Virus record (IMG/VR): IMGVR_UViG_3300025889_000545
Coordinates: 1 to 32,123 of that record
Direction: 5' to 3' (one strand)
DNA: 32,123 nucleotides
Source: a virus
Part shown: positions 1 through 4,787 of the stretch, in pieces
Layout: the number at the start of each line of letters is the position of its first letter
Numbering within the stretch: position 1 is the first letter of the stretch
Program-made: the position numbers and the translations under genes
The notes under the pieces: model-generated
What the model was told of the DNA's origin: nothing
The model's input: only the letters and a program-made list of their open reading frames with translations
The model's database searches: none

Positions 1-201
1 TGATGCTGAGATGTTACGAACATTATTAATGTCGTTACTATTCATATCGAGGTCATTTTCCATGCTGTTAGGTTCACCAGCTGGATTGTTTCGATATAAA
101 ACTTTACTATTTAATTCTGTTTCAATTGCGTCAAAGTTAGTATTTAACGCAGTGGTAGATGCGTATCCTGATGCAATATTGTCAATTGTTATTTTAGCCA
201 C
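1..201 (-). CDS. Phage tail fibre / appendage protein, N-terminal part (runs off the window)
   Basis: The frame is open for 67 codons to the window edge, starting at a GTG at 199-201 with a good ribosome site (GAGG, 8 bases upstream). The start MAKITIDNIASGYASTTALN, then a region rich in Asn/Asp (LYRNNPAGEP, ENDLDMNSNDINN), is the style of N-terminal virion-anchoring segments of phage fibres, in which short helices lead into repeated 'distinct N-x-N/D' beta segments. The gene overlaps the HNH gene upstream by 8 bases, so the two are translationally coupled. An ATG-only search would miss it. The receptor-binding end lies outside the window. The fibre call is by sequence style and by position in a virion-gene run; no family match can be run here. 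Confidence 0.6.
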   Translation of the reverse strand, partial: MAKITIDNIASGYASTTALNTNFDAIETELNSKVLYRNNPAGEPNSMENDLDMNSNDINNVRNISAS

Positions 202-445
202 GTTTTTTCCTCATTGCTTCTTTTTTAAGATTTGTCTTTGCTGCTATTTTACGTAAATTATTTTTACTATTGTTACGAGGATTACCATCTTTATGGTCTA
301 CTTGTCTAGAATCTCCTACTTTTAGACCCGCTTTACGTCTAGCAGTATTTCTTGATGCTCTATCTTTAACTCGTCCTGGTTTCTTTTTCTTTTCCCAGTT
401 AAGTTCTTTCTTGTAGTCTCGTTTACCGTTTGTTTGATAAGGCAT
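194..445 (-). CDS. HNH homing-type endonuclease, small
   Basis: 83 residues, very basic. The core VDHKDGNPRNNSKNNLRKI at about 49-67, followed by N72, matches the phage HNH fold: D50-H51 (metal and general-base strand), then N58/N59 and the NLR turn with N63, then the last helix with N72. The N-terminal 45 residues (KKELNWEKKKKPGRVKDRAS) are probably a DNA-binding arm. Free-standing HNH enzymes in phages nick or cut DNA and often behave as selfish genes, although some assist terminase. It sits inside the virion operon, abutting the basic protein gene upstream (shared base 445) and overlapping the fibre start downstream. Family assignment is firm; biological role is inferred. Confidence 0.85.
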   Translation of the reverse strand: MPYQTNGKRDYKKELNWEKKKKPGRVKDRASRNTARRKAGLKVGDSRQVDHKDGNPRNNSKNNLRKIAAKTNLKKEAMRKKRG

Positions 446-774
446 TATGGTTTATATATTTTATTTTTAAAAGGTGATTTACCTTGAGCTCTTCTTTTTT
501 CTGCTGCTCTTAAACTAGTCTTAGCTAACCCAGAAGATATATTACCTGTAGCAAGAGTATAGTTTAATTCTGTAGGATGTATACCTTTATGAATAGCTGG
601 TCTAAACAAAGCACTTTTAGGTCGTTTAGGGTCCATTCTTTTAGGAACTCCTACTGAGTATTCAGTAACAATATCACCAGGTCTATAAGGATTACGTATT
701 GGTCCTAAATGACCTACACCTTTACGTGTACCATCTAATCTAGTTAAATTATTATTTTTCTTTTTAGTAGTCAT
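445..774 (-). CDS. Hypothetical basic protein (virion-operon)
   Basis: 109 residues, strongly basic and probably mostly disordered: a Lys/Asn run at the N-terminus (TTKKKNNNLTRLDGTRKG), many Arg-Pro and Lys-Pro pairs (RNPYRPGD, PKRMDPKRPK), and a basic C-terminus (AEKRRAQGKSPFKNKIYKP). No family is recognised. The start ATG overlaps the preceding stop as TAATG, so translation is probably coupled to the gene at 774-1298. Like its two upstream neighbours it is a small cationic protein in a virion gene run, so a minor structural or DNA-binding role is possible, but that is only inference from composition and position. Confidence 0.7.
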   Translation of the reverse strand: MTTKKKNNNLTRLDGTRKGVGHLGPIRNPYRPGDIVTEYSVGVPKRMDPKRPKSALFRPAIHKGIHPTELNYTLATGNISSGLAKTSLRAAEKRRAQGKSPFKNKIYKP

Positions 775-1298
775 TATTTATTCTTTTTCTGAATTTTATA
801 TGGTTTTTGACGATAAGAGTGTAGTTTCTCTTGTATTTTTTCTACCCAAAGTTCATCTTGTCGTTGTCTAAATGTATGTCGACTTTTCATAGGATTAGTA
901 GTTTCATCCATTTTAACTGGTTTACTACTTTGACTTAAGTTATGTTGTGTTTTTCTAACTTGTTTGTCTACTTGGTAAAGAACTTTTTTAGGTACTCGTG
1001 GTGAAGGTACTTTATAAGACTTAACACCTTCTAATGCTTTATCTACTAATTCTTTAGGAATCTGATTACCTTTGTATACTTTAGTTTTACTAAGTTTAGG
1101 CTGTGGTTTTGCAGTAGCAACTCTATATAGTTTACTAGCAGTGTCTGCAATATTAGCTACTTTACCTGGTATGCCTGCTGCGCCTGGTAGTTTACCTGTA
1201 GCTTTTAGAGCATTAAAGGCAATACGCATAGCGTCTTTAGTTCCAATTACCCTATTAACTTTAACTTTAGACGCACTTTTTTTAGGCGGTTGAGGCAT
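774..1298 (-). CDS. Hypothetical basic protein with Ala/Gly-rich central helix
   Basis: 174 residues, highly basic. The N-terminus is Pro/Lys-rich (PQPPKKSASKVKVN); residues about 19-60 form an Ala/Gly-rich stretch that could be an amphipathic helix or weak membrane-interacting segment (AFNALKATGKLPGAAGIPG); the rest is Lys/Gln/Pro-rich. No family is recognised. Its ATG follows the stop of the 74-residue gene with no gap. It is bracketed by other small basic proteins in the left virion run. Lengths and compositions suggest small accessory virion proteins; function unknown. Confidence 0.7.
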   Translation of the reverse strand: MPQPPKKSASKVKVNRVIGTKDAMRIAFNALKATGKLPGAAGIPGKVANIADTASKLYRVATAKPQPKLSKTKVYKGNQIPKELVDKALEGVKSYKVPSPRVPKKVLYQVDKQVRKTQHNLSQSSKPVKMDETTNPMKSRHTFRQRQDELWVEKIQEKLHSYRQKPYKIQKKNK

Positions 1299-1523
1299 TT
1301 ATGTTATATTTTTCCATTCCATAATATTACGCGGTTCTGTTTTAACATTAGTAATAGAACGTGGTTGTCTTGACACTTGTGTTAAAAATACTCCTGTAGC
1401 TTTAGGTTGATAAGGTTTAGTTACCATAGGAGCAGGACCACCTGCAGATGTATTATTAGGTGTTTGCTTTGCTTCTTTAGTAGTAACTATAGTTTTGTTT
1501 TTTATTGCCTGTCCAAATCCCAT
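1299..1523 (-). CDS. Hypothetical small protein
   Basis: 74 residues, low complexity and basic: MGFGQAIKNKTIVTTKEAKQ, then a Pro/Gly/Ala-rich segment (SAGGPAPMVTKPYQPK) and a polar tail. The MGFG start with a conserved-looking Gly could be N-terminally processed, but nothing diagnostic is visible. The start is well supported: AGGAG lies 7 bases before the ATG. It stands 9 bases after the putative terminase small-subunit gene and directly before the next basic protein. No function can be given. Confidence 0.65.
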   Translation of the reverse strand: MGFGQAIKNKTIVTTKEAKQTPNNTSAGGPAPMVTKPYQPKATGVFLTQVSRQPRSITNVKTEPRNIMEWKNIT

Positions 1524-1532
1524 ATGTGTCTC

Positions 1533-2051
1533 CTAGTTTACCGCCCTTAGACCTATTCTTTCTAGGTCGTCTTTAAATTGTTGTTTAACTTTTTCGTTTG
1601 CTTGGAGTTCTCGTTGTACTTCTTCTTTAGAAGGTCTACCTCGTTTAGGAGCATATCCTTTTTCAATTAGGTACTTTGCAGCTTGTAAACCTTTAGGGTC
1701 GTCATCTTCTGCGTGGCGTATAACTGCTTTAAGGTTCTTAGCCTTAATTCTTATATCTAGCTCATCTCTCCACGACTTAATCGCCTCTTGTATTTGTATT
1801 GAGGCAGAAACGAGTCGTTGCCAGTGGTCCCACGAGCCAAAAGTATCCAATGCAAATTCGTATTCAAATCCCGGTATGTGGTCGTAAGCCATATACAGTT
1901 TCTTGAGAGAGGGATAAGTTTTTCCGTTTTTATTATAATCTCTGTCCTTCAGTGTAAACACAGGCTCTAGGTCAGAGTCTACTAGTTCTACGAATAGCGA
2001 ATTGGTACGCAGTTTCCCTTGCGAGTCTTTTAAATTTGTAAATTTTGTCAT
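1533..2051 (-). CDS. Putative terminase small subunit (DNA packaging recognition)
   Basis: 172 residues. The middle is helical with conserved-looking aromatics (FALDTFGSWDHWQRL, SIQIQEAIKSWRDELDIRIK), followed by a segment of the form 'ALKAAKYLAEKGY.PKRGRPSK' (residues about 122-142), which I associate with small terminase subunits of T7-like marine phages. There the basic GRPSK tail and C-terminal helix contact DNA or the large subunit. It is the first gene after a strong promoter (2094-2122). The ATG has no Shine-Dalgarno sequence: the leader before it is pyrimidine-rich with a TTCCTATTCCT run. The large subunit is not in the window. Alternative: another helical DNA-binding virion protein. 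Moderate confidence only. Confidence 0.5.
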   Translation of the reverse strand: MTKFTNLKDSQGKLRTNSLFVELVDSDLEPVFTLKDRDYNKNGKTYPSLKKLYMAYDHIPGFEYEFALDTFGSWDHWQRLVSASIQIQEAIKSWRDELDIRIKAKNLKAVIRHAEDDDPKGLQAAKYLIEKGYAPKRGRPSKEEVQRELQANEKVKQQFKDDLERIGLRAVN

Positions 2052-2063
2052 AGGAATAGGAAT

Positions 2064-2085
2064 AAGGTAGATAAATTTCTACCTT
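2064..2085 (-). promoter_or_regulatory. Hairpin at the 5' end of the terS-operon transcript
   Basis: Perfect 8-base inverted repeat AAGGTAGA (2064-2071) / TCTACCTT (2078-2085) with a 6-base loop. It lies just downstream of the expected start of transcription from the promoter at 2094-2122, so the mRNA would begin with a hairpin. It could stabilise the 5' end, act as an operator, or replace a normal ribosome site, since none is seen before the ATG at 2051. Confidence 0.5.
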
Positions 2086-2093
2086 ACCCTATT

Positions 2094-2122
2094 ATTATAC
2101 CATACTTTTAAAGATTTGTCAA
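2094..2122 (-). promoter_or_regulatory. Sigma70 promoter, perfect consensus, extended -10
   Basis: On the minus strand: TTGACA (2117-2122), a 17-base spacer ending TATGG, TATAAT (2094-2099). Both hexamers are consensus and the TGG before the -10 gives an extended -10. It reads towards the terS-fibre gene run and sits immediately past the hsp20 stop (2124). Confidence 0.88.
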
Positions 2123-2123
2123 G

Positions 2124-2534
2124 CTATTTAATAGAAATCTTTTTAGCTTGTTTTTCTTTAGGAAGATTGTTATGTAATTTGATAGAGAGTATGCCATCAA
2201 TATACTCAGTATCCAAAACTTCCATTGTATCAGCTAAACCAAATGCTTTTGTAAATTTACGAGTGCCTATACCCTTGTGTAAGTATTTTACGTCTGGTTT
2301 ATCTTTCTTCTCCCCTTTGATGGTTAACACTCCCTCTTTGATAGAGATGTCTAGCTCACTCTTGAGGAAACCAGCTGTCGCTAGTTCAAGAGTGTAGTCA
2401 GTGTCGTTTGATTCTTTAATAACGTTGTGAAACGGATAAGAAGCATCAAAATTATGGAACACATGGTCCATATGGTCAAATAGTCTATCAAAACCCAAAA
2501 GGCTTGGATAACTAGTTTTCATAGTTAAAGTCAT
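2124..2534 (-). CDS. hsp20: Hsp20 small heat-shock protein (alpha-crystallin family)
   Basis: 136 residues, the usual length for a bacterial small heat-shock protein. A short N-terminal arm (LLGFDRLFDHMDHVF) precedes an alpha-crystallin domain from about residue 43: ELDISIKEGVLTIKGEKKD, then the conserved Gly-Ile-Leu turn YIDGILSIKL near the end, and a C-terminal ISIK that supplies the I-x-I oligomer contact. Such proteins hold unfolding clients for refolding and assemble as cytoplasmic oligomers. Hsp20 genes are well known in T4-like cyanophages and some other marine phages; here it is in a T7-like gene set, probably helping virion or host proteins fold. Start chosen at the ATG with AAAGGAG 7 bases upstream. 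It has its own consensus promoter and a long folded leader. Confidence 0.92.
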   Translation of the reverse strand: MTLTMKTSYPSLLGFDRLFDHMDHVFHNFDASYPFHNVIKESNDTDYTLELATAGFLKSELDISIKEGVLTIKGEKKDKPDVKYLHKGIGTRKFTKAFGLADTMEVLDTEYIDGILSIKLHNNLPKEKQAKKISIK

Positions 2535-2656
2535 AATTATCTCCTTTAGACAATAATTAGTTAGTTCTTATTGTGGTTACTTAACTGTAGTTAACATAGT
2601 CTAGTAGTTAACACTTAACAGAGAACCACACTGTTAGTAGTTAATCTCTTAACTAC
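2535..2656 (-). promoter_or_regulatory. Structured 5' leader of hsp20
   Basis: About 120 untranslated bases lie between the predicted transcript start and the hsp20 ATG. GTGGTT (2573-2578) can pair with AACCAC (2624-2629), enclosing two copies of the palindrome GTTAAC (2590-2595 and 2607-2612); further TTAAC/GTTAA units flank these (2580-2650). Repeated GTTAAC half-sites could be operators, or the RNA could fold as a heat- or metabolite-sensing leader, as small heat-shock genes often have RNA thermometers. The fold is seen; the role is inference. Confidence 0.45.
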
Positions 2657-2662
2657 ACTAAT

Positions 2663-2691
2663 ATTATACCATATTTTTAATTATTTGTCAA
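2663..2691 (-). promoter_or_regulatory. Sigma70 promoter of hsp20, perfect consensus, extended -10
   Basis: Minus strand: TTGACA (2686-2691), 17-base spacer ending ATATGG, TATAAT (2663-2668). Reads into the hsp20 leader. The last 11 bases are the same TATGGTATAAT core as at 2094 and 8479. Confidence 0.88.
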
Positions 2692-2903
2692 TATGTAATT
2701 ACCAAAAGTACTGATTGATTTTACTTATAAGCCCTATTTGCAACATTTCTATGAGATATTTTTTTGTTGCAGTTCATTTAACTAAGCATAACCACAGTCC
2801 CCCTCTCCGTGGTACCACAATTTACTGGGGTAGGGGTAAACTATTTGCACAGATAGTTGGACAGTGCAGTACAATTTAATACATCTCTGCACTAATTAAC
2901 TTA
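2692..2903. other. Non-coding divergence region with several inverted repeats
   Basis: No open frame with a ribosome site on either strand. Visible arms: TGCAAC (2739-2744) / GTTGCA (2766-2771); CCCCT (2800-2804) / AGGGG (2832-2836) with CTCC and GGGG extending it; ACTAT (2840-2844) / ATAGT (2853-2857); AGTGCAG (2863-2869) / CTGCACT (2887-2893). Lying between divergent operons, this is a candidate for operators, terminators of read-through, or a replication origin; none of these is proven by sequence alone. Confidence 0.45.
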
Positions 2904-2932
2904 TTGATATCATTAACCATTGTTATTATATT
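2904..2932 (+). promoter_or_regulatory. Sigma70-like promoter of the early rightward genes
   Basis: TTGATA (2904-2909), 17-base spacer, TATATT (2927-2932): five of six consensus bases in each hexamer. Transcription would begin at about 2938-2940, at the edge of the folded segment that follows, and run to the genes at 3197-4254. Confidence 0.55.
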
Positions 2933-2933
2933 G

Positions 2934-3160
2934 AACCTTTCAAAACTAGAACCATTACTAGTTCTGTTAAGGTTGTGTTTCGCTTCGGTCTCGTACCTCG
3001 TCTCAGCGAGTCCTCCGCAGCCGGACGGCTGACACACTCTTAGGATAGACTAGGTCAACAATCCGTGATAACCATAAGTATCGCATACGAGCTAAAGCTC
3101 GTTGCGCCTACTAATGGTTCTAACAGAGCGTTGCCCTAGAACCATAAATGAGTGTGTGCT
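2934..3160 (+). ncRNA. Candidate structured RNA or 5' leader with mutually exclusive stems
   Basis: This segment is visibly richer in G+C than its surroundings and packed with complementary arms: AACCTT (2934-2939)/AAGGTT (2969-2974); AGAAC (2948-2952)/GTTCT (2961-2965); CAGCC (3018-3022)/GGCTG (3027-3031) with a GGAC loop; CGCA-ACGAGC (3082-3085, 3087-3092)/GCTCGT-TGCG (3097-3106) with a TAAA loop; and a long-range ACACACTC (3032-3039)/GAGTGTGT (3150-3157). ATGGTT (3114-3119) can pair with AACCAT at 3070-3075, or as a 9-base arm ATGGTTCTA (3114-3122) with TAGAACCAT (3137-3145), so two folds compete. It ends 37 bases before the first early gene. Could be a regulatory leader, a phage small RNA, or part of an origin. 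No known riboswitch or tRNA pattern was recognised. Confidence 0.5.
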
Positions 3161-3196
3161 TCGCTCAATTCAATTAATTTTTATAAGGATTTAACC

Positions 3197-3427
3197 ATGA
3201 AAAATTTATTAATACCTATTATAGTTTTACCTAATAATGAATGGCAGTTTTATGACCCTGAAGAAGTAAGTGACTTGCCATATTATGCTGACTGGCACAT
3301 TACCCGTTTAAGTTTAGATGAATTAAAAAACATTGCTCATCTTCATTACTACCACAGCACTGAAGAAACAATGAATCATTTAAATGATAGTCAGTTAATG
3401 AATGTTCTTTCTAAATTAGATATATAA
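3197..3427 (+). CDS. Hypothetical early protein, 76 residues
   Basis: Start placed at the ATG with AAGGA 8 bases upstream; the frame extends further upstream but without a ribosome site and into the structured RNA. Acidic, with aromatic clusters (NEWQFYDPEEVSDLPYYADWH), a helical middle (LSLDELKNIAHLHYYHS) and a C-terminal helix. No family is recognised. It is the first gene of a three-gene rightward early run behind the promoter at 2904-2932, the place where T7-like phages keep small host-takeover proteins; that role is only inferred from position. Confidence 0.7.
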   Translation: MKNLLIPIIVLPNNEWQFYDPEEVSDLPYYADWHITRLSLDELKNIAHLHYYHSTEETMNHLNDSQLMNVLSKLDI

Positions 3428-3439
3428 GGAGTTATAACC

Positions 3440-3790
3440 ATGAGTATCTCTCATCATAATACACACGAGTTCGTCGAGTTACGGCACAATGTAACTGGCG
3501 AACATATTATCACTGACGAGCTAGACGATTACCATTTCGATATGGGTTATCGTTTCGTTCGTTATGTTCCAAATTCACAGGTGCCTTATCCAACAGTCAT
3601 CGAATATCAAGAAAATCTTGCTCTCGAACAACTTAAGAATTCACCTGCTGACCCTTACATATACACCGATGTACTTGATGCTAATCAATACACCGATGAA
3701 TATGGTAACATCATAACATTCTTCTCTGTTAATAACCTTGACAGTGATGGCACTGATAGACGATATGTTAATCAACCAGAAATTTATTAG
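3440..3790 (+). CDS. Hypothetical early protein, 116 residues
   Basis: Preceded by AAGGAG 10 bases from the ATG. Acidic and rich in His, Asp and Tyr (MSISHHNTHEFVELRHNVTG, DELDDYHFDMGYRFVRYVP); later YTDVLDANQYTDEYGNIIT. Predicted mixed beta/helix, no membrane segment, no recognised family. It lies 12 bases after the 76-residue gene and before a strong hairpin. Codon use is richer in C-ending codons than neighbours in places (for example the first 30 codons), a mild hint of different origin. No function is offered. Confidence 0.7.
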   Translation: MSISHHNTHEFVELRHNVTGEHIITDELDDYHFDMGYRFVRYVPNSQVPYPTVIEYQENLALEQLKNSPADPYIYTDVLDANQYTDEYGNIITFFSVNNLDSDGTDRRYVNQPEIY

Positions 3791-3803
3791 TGCGTTGTCT
3801 GGT

Positions 3804-3833
3804 TTTTGCCCCTTCTTTCAGTGGGGGGCAAAA
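3804..3833 (+). terminator. G+C-rich hairpin between early genes (terminator-like, no U-tract)
   Basis: Perfect 9-base stem TTTTGCCCC (3804-3812) / GGGGCAAAA (3825-3833), 12-base loop. There is no T run after it on either strand, so it may attenuate, protect a 3' end or be a processing site rather than a full intrinsic terminator. It is 13 bases after a stop codon. Confidence 0.5.
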
Positions 3834-3873
3834 TCCTCTCTTGATAATATTAACTTAATATAAGGAAATTAAA

Positions 3874-4254
3874 ATGGAAACAAAACAACAAAATGGTAAT
3901 TTATTAACAGTTCTAAATGAAGTTCGTGAAGCTGGTGGTTATTTCAACAGCAACACTGGTAAGACATATGCACCTAGCAACCTAGTTCAGATTGCTAAGC
4001 TTAATACTATTCTCTCTAACATTGCTAATCAATTTCTCAATGCTAAAGATGTTGATGGTAATGTTGCTCCAAATACAGATGGTATTAATCTAGTCAATGC
4101 AATCAAGAAAATGGTTGCTGACGACCTCAAGCCAGTCGCACAGATTCATTGCGATGACCAAAGAGAGTATCGTCAAGCTCAGCGTGACAGATGGTCAGCT
4201 AAAAATGTTCGTAACTACTCAGAAACAGTAGCAGGAACAGTTACATCGGAGTAA
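3874..4254 (+). CDS. Hypothetical early protein, 126 residues
   Basis: ATG with AAGGA 7 bases upstream. Soluble, Asn/Gln/Ala-rich; helices at about 8-20 (NLLTVLNEVREAGGYF) and 32-60 (APSNLVQIAKLNTILSNIANQFLNAKD), then a polar C-terminus with DDQREYRQAQRDRWSAKN. No family is recognised. It is the last gene before a strong intrinsic terminator (4273-4304), so it can be expressed to a high level and cut off from the amidoligase operon. Possibly an abundant early protein, but only position supports that. Confidence 0.7.
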   Translation: METKQQNGNLLTVLNEVREAGGYFNSNTGKTYAPSNLVQIAKLNTILSNIANQFLNAKDVDGNVAPNTDGINLVNAIKKMVADDLKPVAQIHCDDQREYRQAQRDRWSAKNVRNYSETVAGTVTSE

Positions 4255-4272
4255 CAAATTGTTTCATAAATC

Positions 4273-4304
4273 AGCAGGGTATAGAAATATATCCTGCTTT
4301 TTTT
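4273..4304 (+). terminator. Rho-independent terminator of the early operon
   Basis: AGCAGGGTATA (4273-4283), GAAA loop, TATATCCTGCT (4288-4298): 11 base pairs with one G-U pair, followed directly by a run of T (4298-4304). Classic intrinsic terminator 18 bases after the stop at 4254. Confidence 0.92.
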
Positions 4305-4449
4305 ATTGTGTGTTGTTCTTTTTACAAACATGCAAAAAGAACCAAAAACATGTTGGGTTGCTTGCCTTTGTATCTGCACCAATATTATGCATGGTCGGTC
4401 ATTTCTGCGAGCACCTGGGTTAGTAAACCTAGCAACTTACGGAGGTTTT
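4305..4449. other. Intergenic segment with AT-rich hairpin and RBS-proximal stem
   Basis: Contains a perfect 9-base inverted repeat GTTCTTTTT (4315-4323) / AAAAAGAAC (4334-4342), and CTGGGTT / AACCTAG (about 4415-4432) just before the ribosome site of the 46-residue gene. A longer open frame covers this segment from 4306, but it lacks a ribosome site and begins in the terminator tail, so I treat the segment as non-coding. No clear promoter was found here. Confidence 0.4.
4425..4444 (+). repeat. Direct repeat of a ribosome-binding leader, copy 1
   Basis: AAACCTAGCAACTTACGGAG, including the GGAG ribosome site, just before the ATG at 4450. The same 20 bases with one change occur at 4593-4612 before the next small gene, so the two genes share a copied translation leader. 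Confidence 0.75.
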
Positions 4450-4590
4450 ATGTCTTTTCTTTTACAAGAATATTTAAACATGCTATACTGTTATTACTTT
4501 CACAAAAAGTATAAAAAGTATCCAAACCCTAAAGTTTTGACACGAGTTATTTTAGAGTCTCGTATCAAAAGACTAAAAGCAAAACTCTAA
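4450..4590 (+). CDS. Small basic protein with hydrophobic N-terminus (46 residues)
   Basis: Start chosen at the ATG with GGAGG 5 bases upstream, an almost ideal site. N-terminal SFLLQEYLNMLYCYYFHKKY is aromatic and hydrophobic and could lie in or on the membrane; the rest is strongly basic (KKYKKYPNPKVLTRVILES, RIKRLKAKL). No family is recognised. It opens the operon leading to the amidoligase, ATP-grasp and amidotransferase genes, so it might be a carrier or a peptide substrate, but this is speculation from position. Real-gene status rests on the ribosome site and the repeated leader shared with the next gene. Confidence 0.6.
   Translation: MSFLLQEYLNMLYCYYFHKKYKKYPNPKVLTRVILESRIKRLKAKL
4461..4489 (+). 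promoter_or_regulatory. Sigma70-like promoter ahead of the amidoligase operon
   Basis: TTTACA (4461-4466), 17-base spacer ending TGC, TATACT (4484-4489): five of six bases in each hexamer, with an extended -10 (TGC). It lies inside the 46-residue gene and would drive the 55-residue gene and the amidoligase. It shares -35 type and spacing with the other promoters here. Confidence 0.55.
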
Positions 4591-4592
4591 TT

Positions 4593-4612
4593 AAACCTAG
4601 CAAATTACGGAG
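4593..4612 (+). repeat. Direct repeat of a ribosome-binding leader, copy 2
   Basis: AAACCTAGCAAATTACGGAG, 19 of 20 bases identical to 4425-4444, again placing GGAG just upstream of an ATG (4620). Confidence 0.75.
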
Positions 4613-4619
4613 TATTCAC

Positions 4620-4787
4620 ATGAAAGTAATCGCTATAACCAACAATTTGTTTGATGTGTTTTGGCAAAATGGTTGGGAAAATTGTTGTCGTATTAAAAAA
4701 CACAAAGGTTCTCTTGTTGTAGTTCGTGCTTGGAAAAAACCACCAAGAGATTTGATTAACGCATTAAAGGATATGAAATCACTATGA
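4620..4787 (+). CDS. Hypothetical small basic protein, 55 residues
   Basis: Read directly from sequence: ATG at 4620, TGA at 4785-4787, overlapping the amidoligase start as ATGA. Sequence features: MKVIAITNNLFDVFWQNGW (a short beta-strand and Trp-rich start), a Cys-Cys pair (ENCCRIKKHKG), then VVVRAWKKPPRDLINALKDM. Compact, basic, about 55 residues, no membrane segment; it could be a single small alpha/beta domain. No family is recognised. Tight coupling suggests it works with the amidoligase. Confidence 0.65.
   Translation: MKVIAITNNLFDVFWQNGWENCCRIKKHKGSLVVVRAWKKPPRDLINALKDMKSL

Noticed and set aside
2940-3150. tRNA gene in the folded segment
   Set aside because: No acceptor/T-arm pattern (no TTCRA loop) fits any set of the arms.
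4306-4590. 94-residue frame starting in the terminator tail
   Set aside because: No ribosome site and the first half is the U-rich tail and hairpin; the ATG at 4450 has GGAGG.
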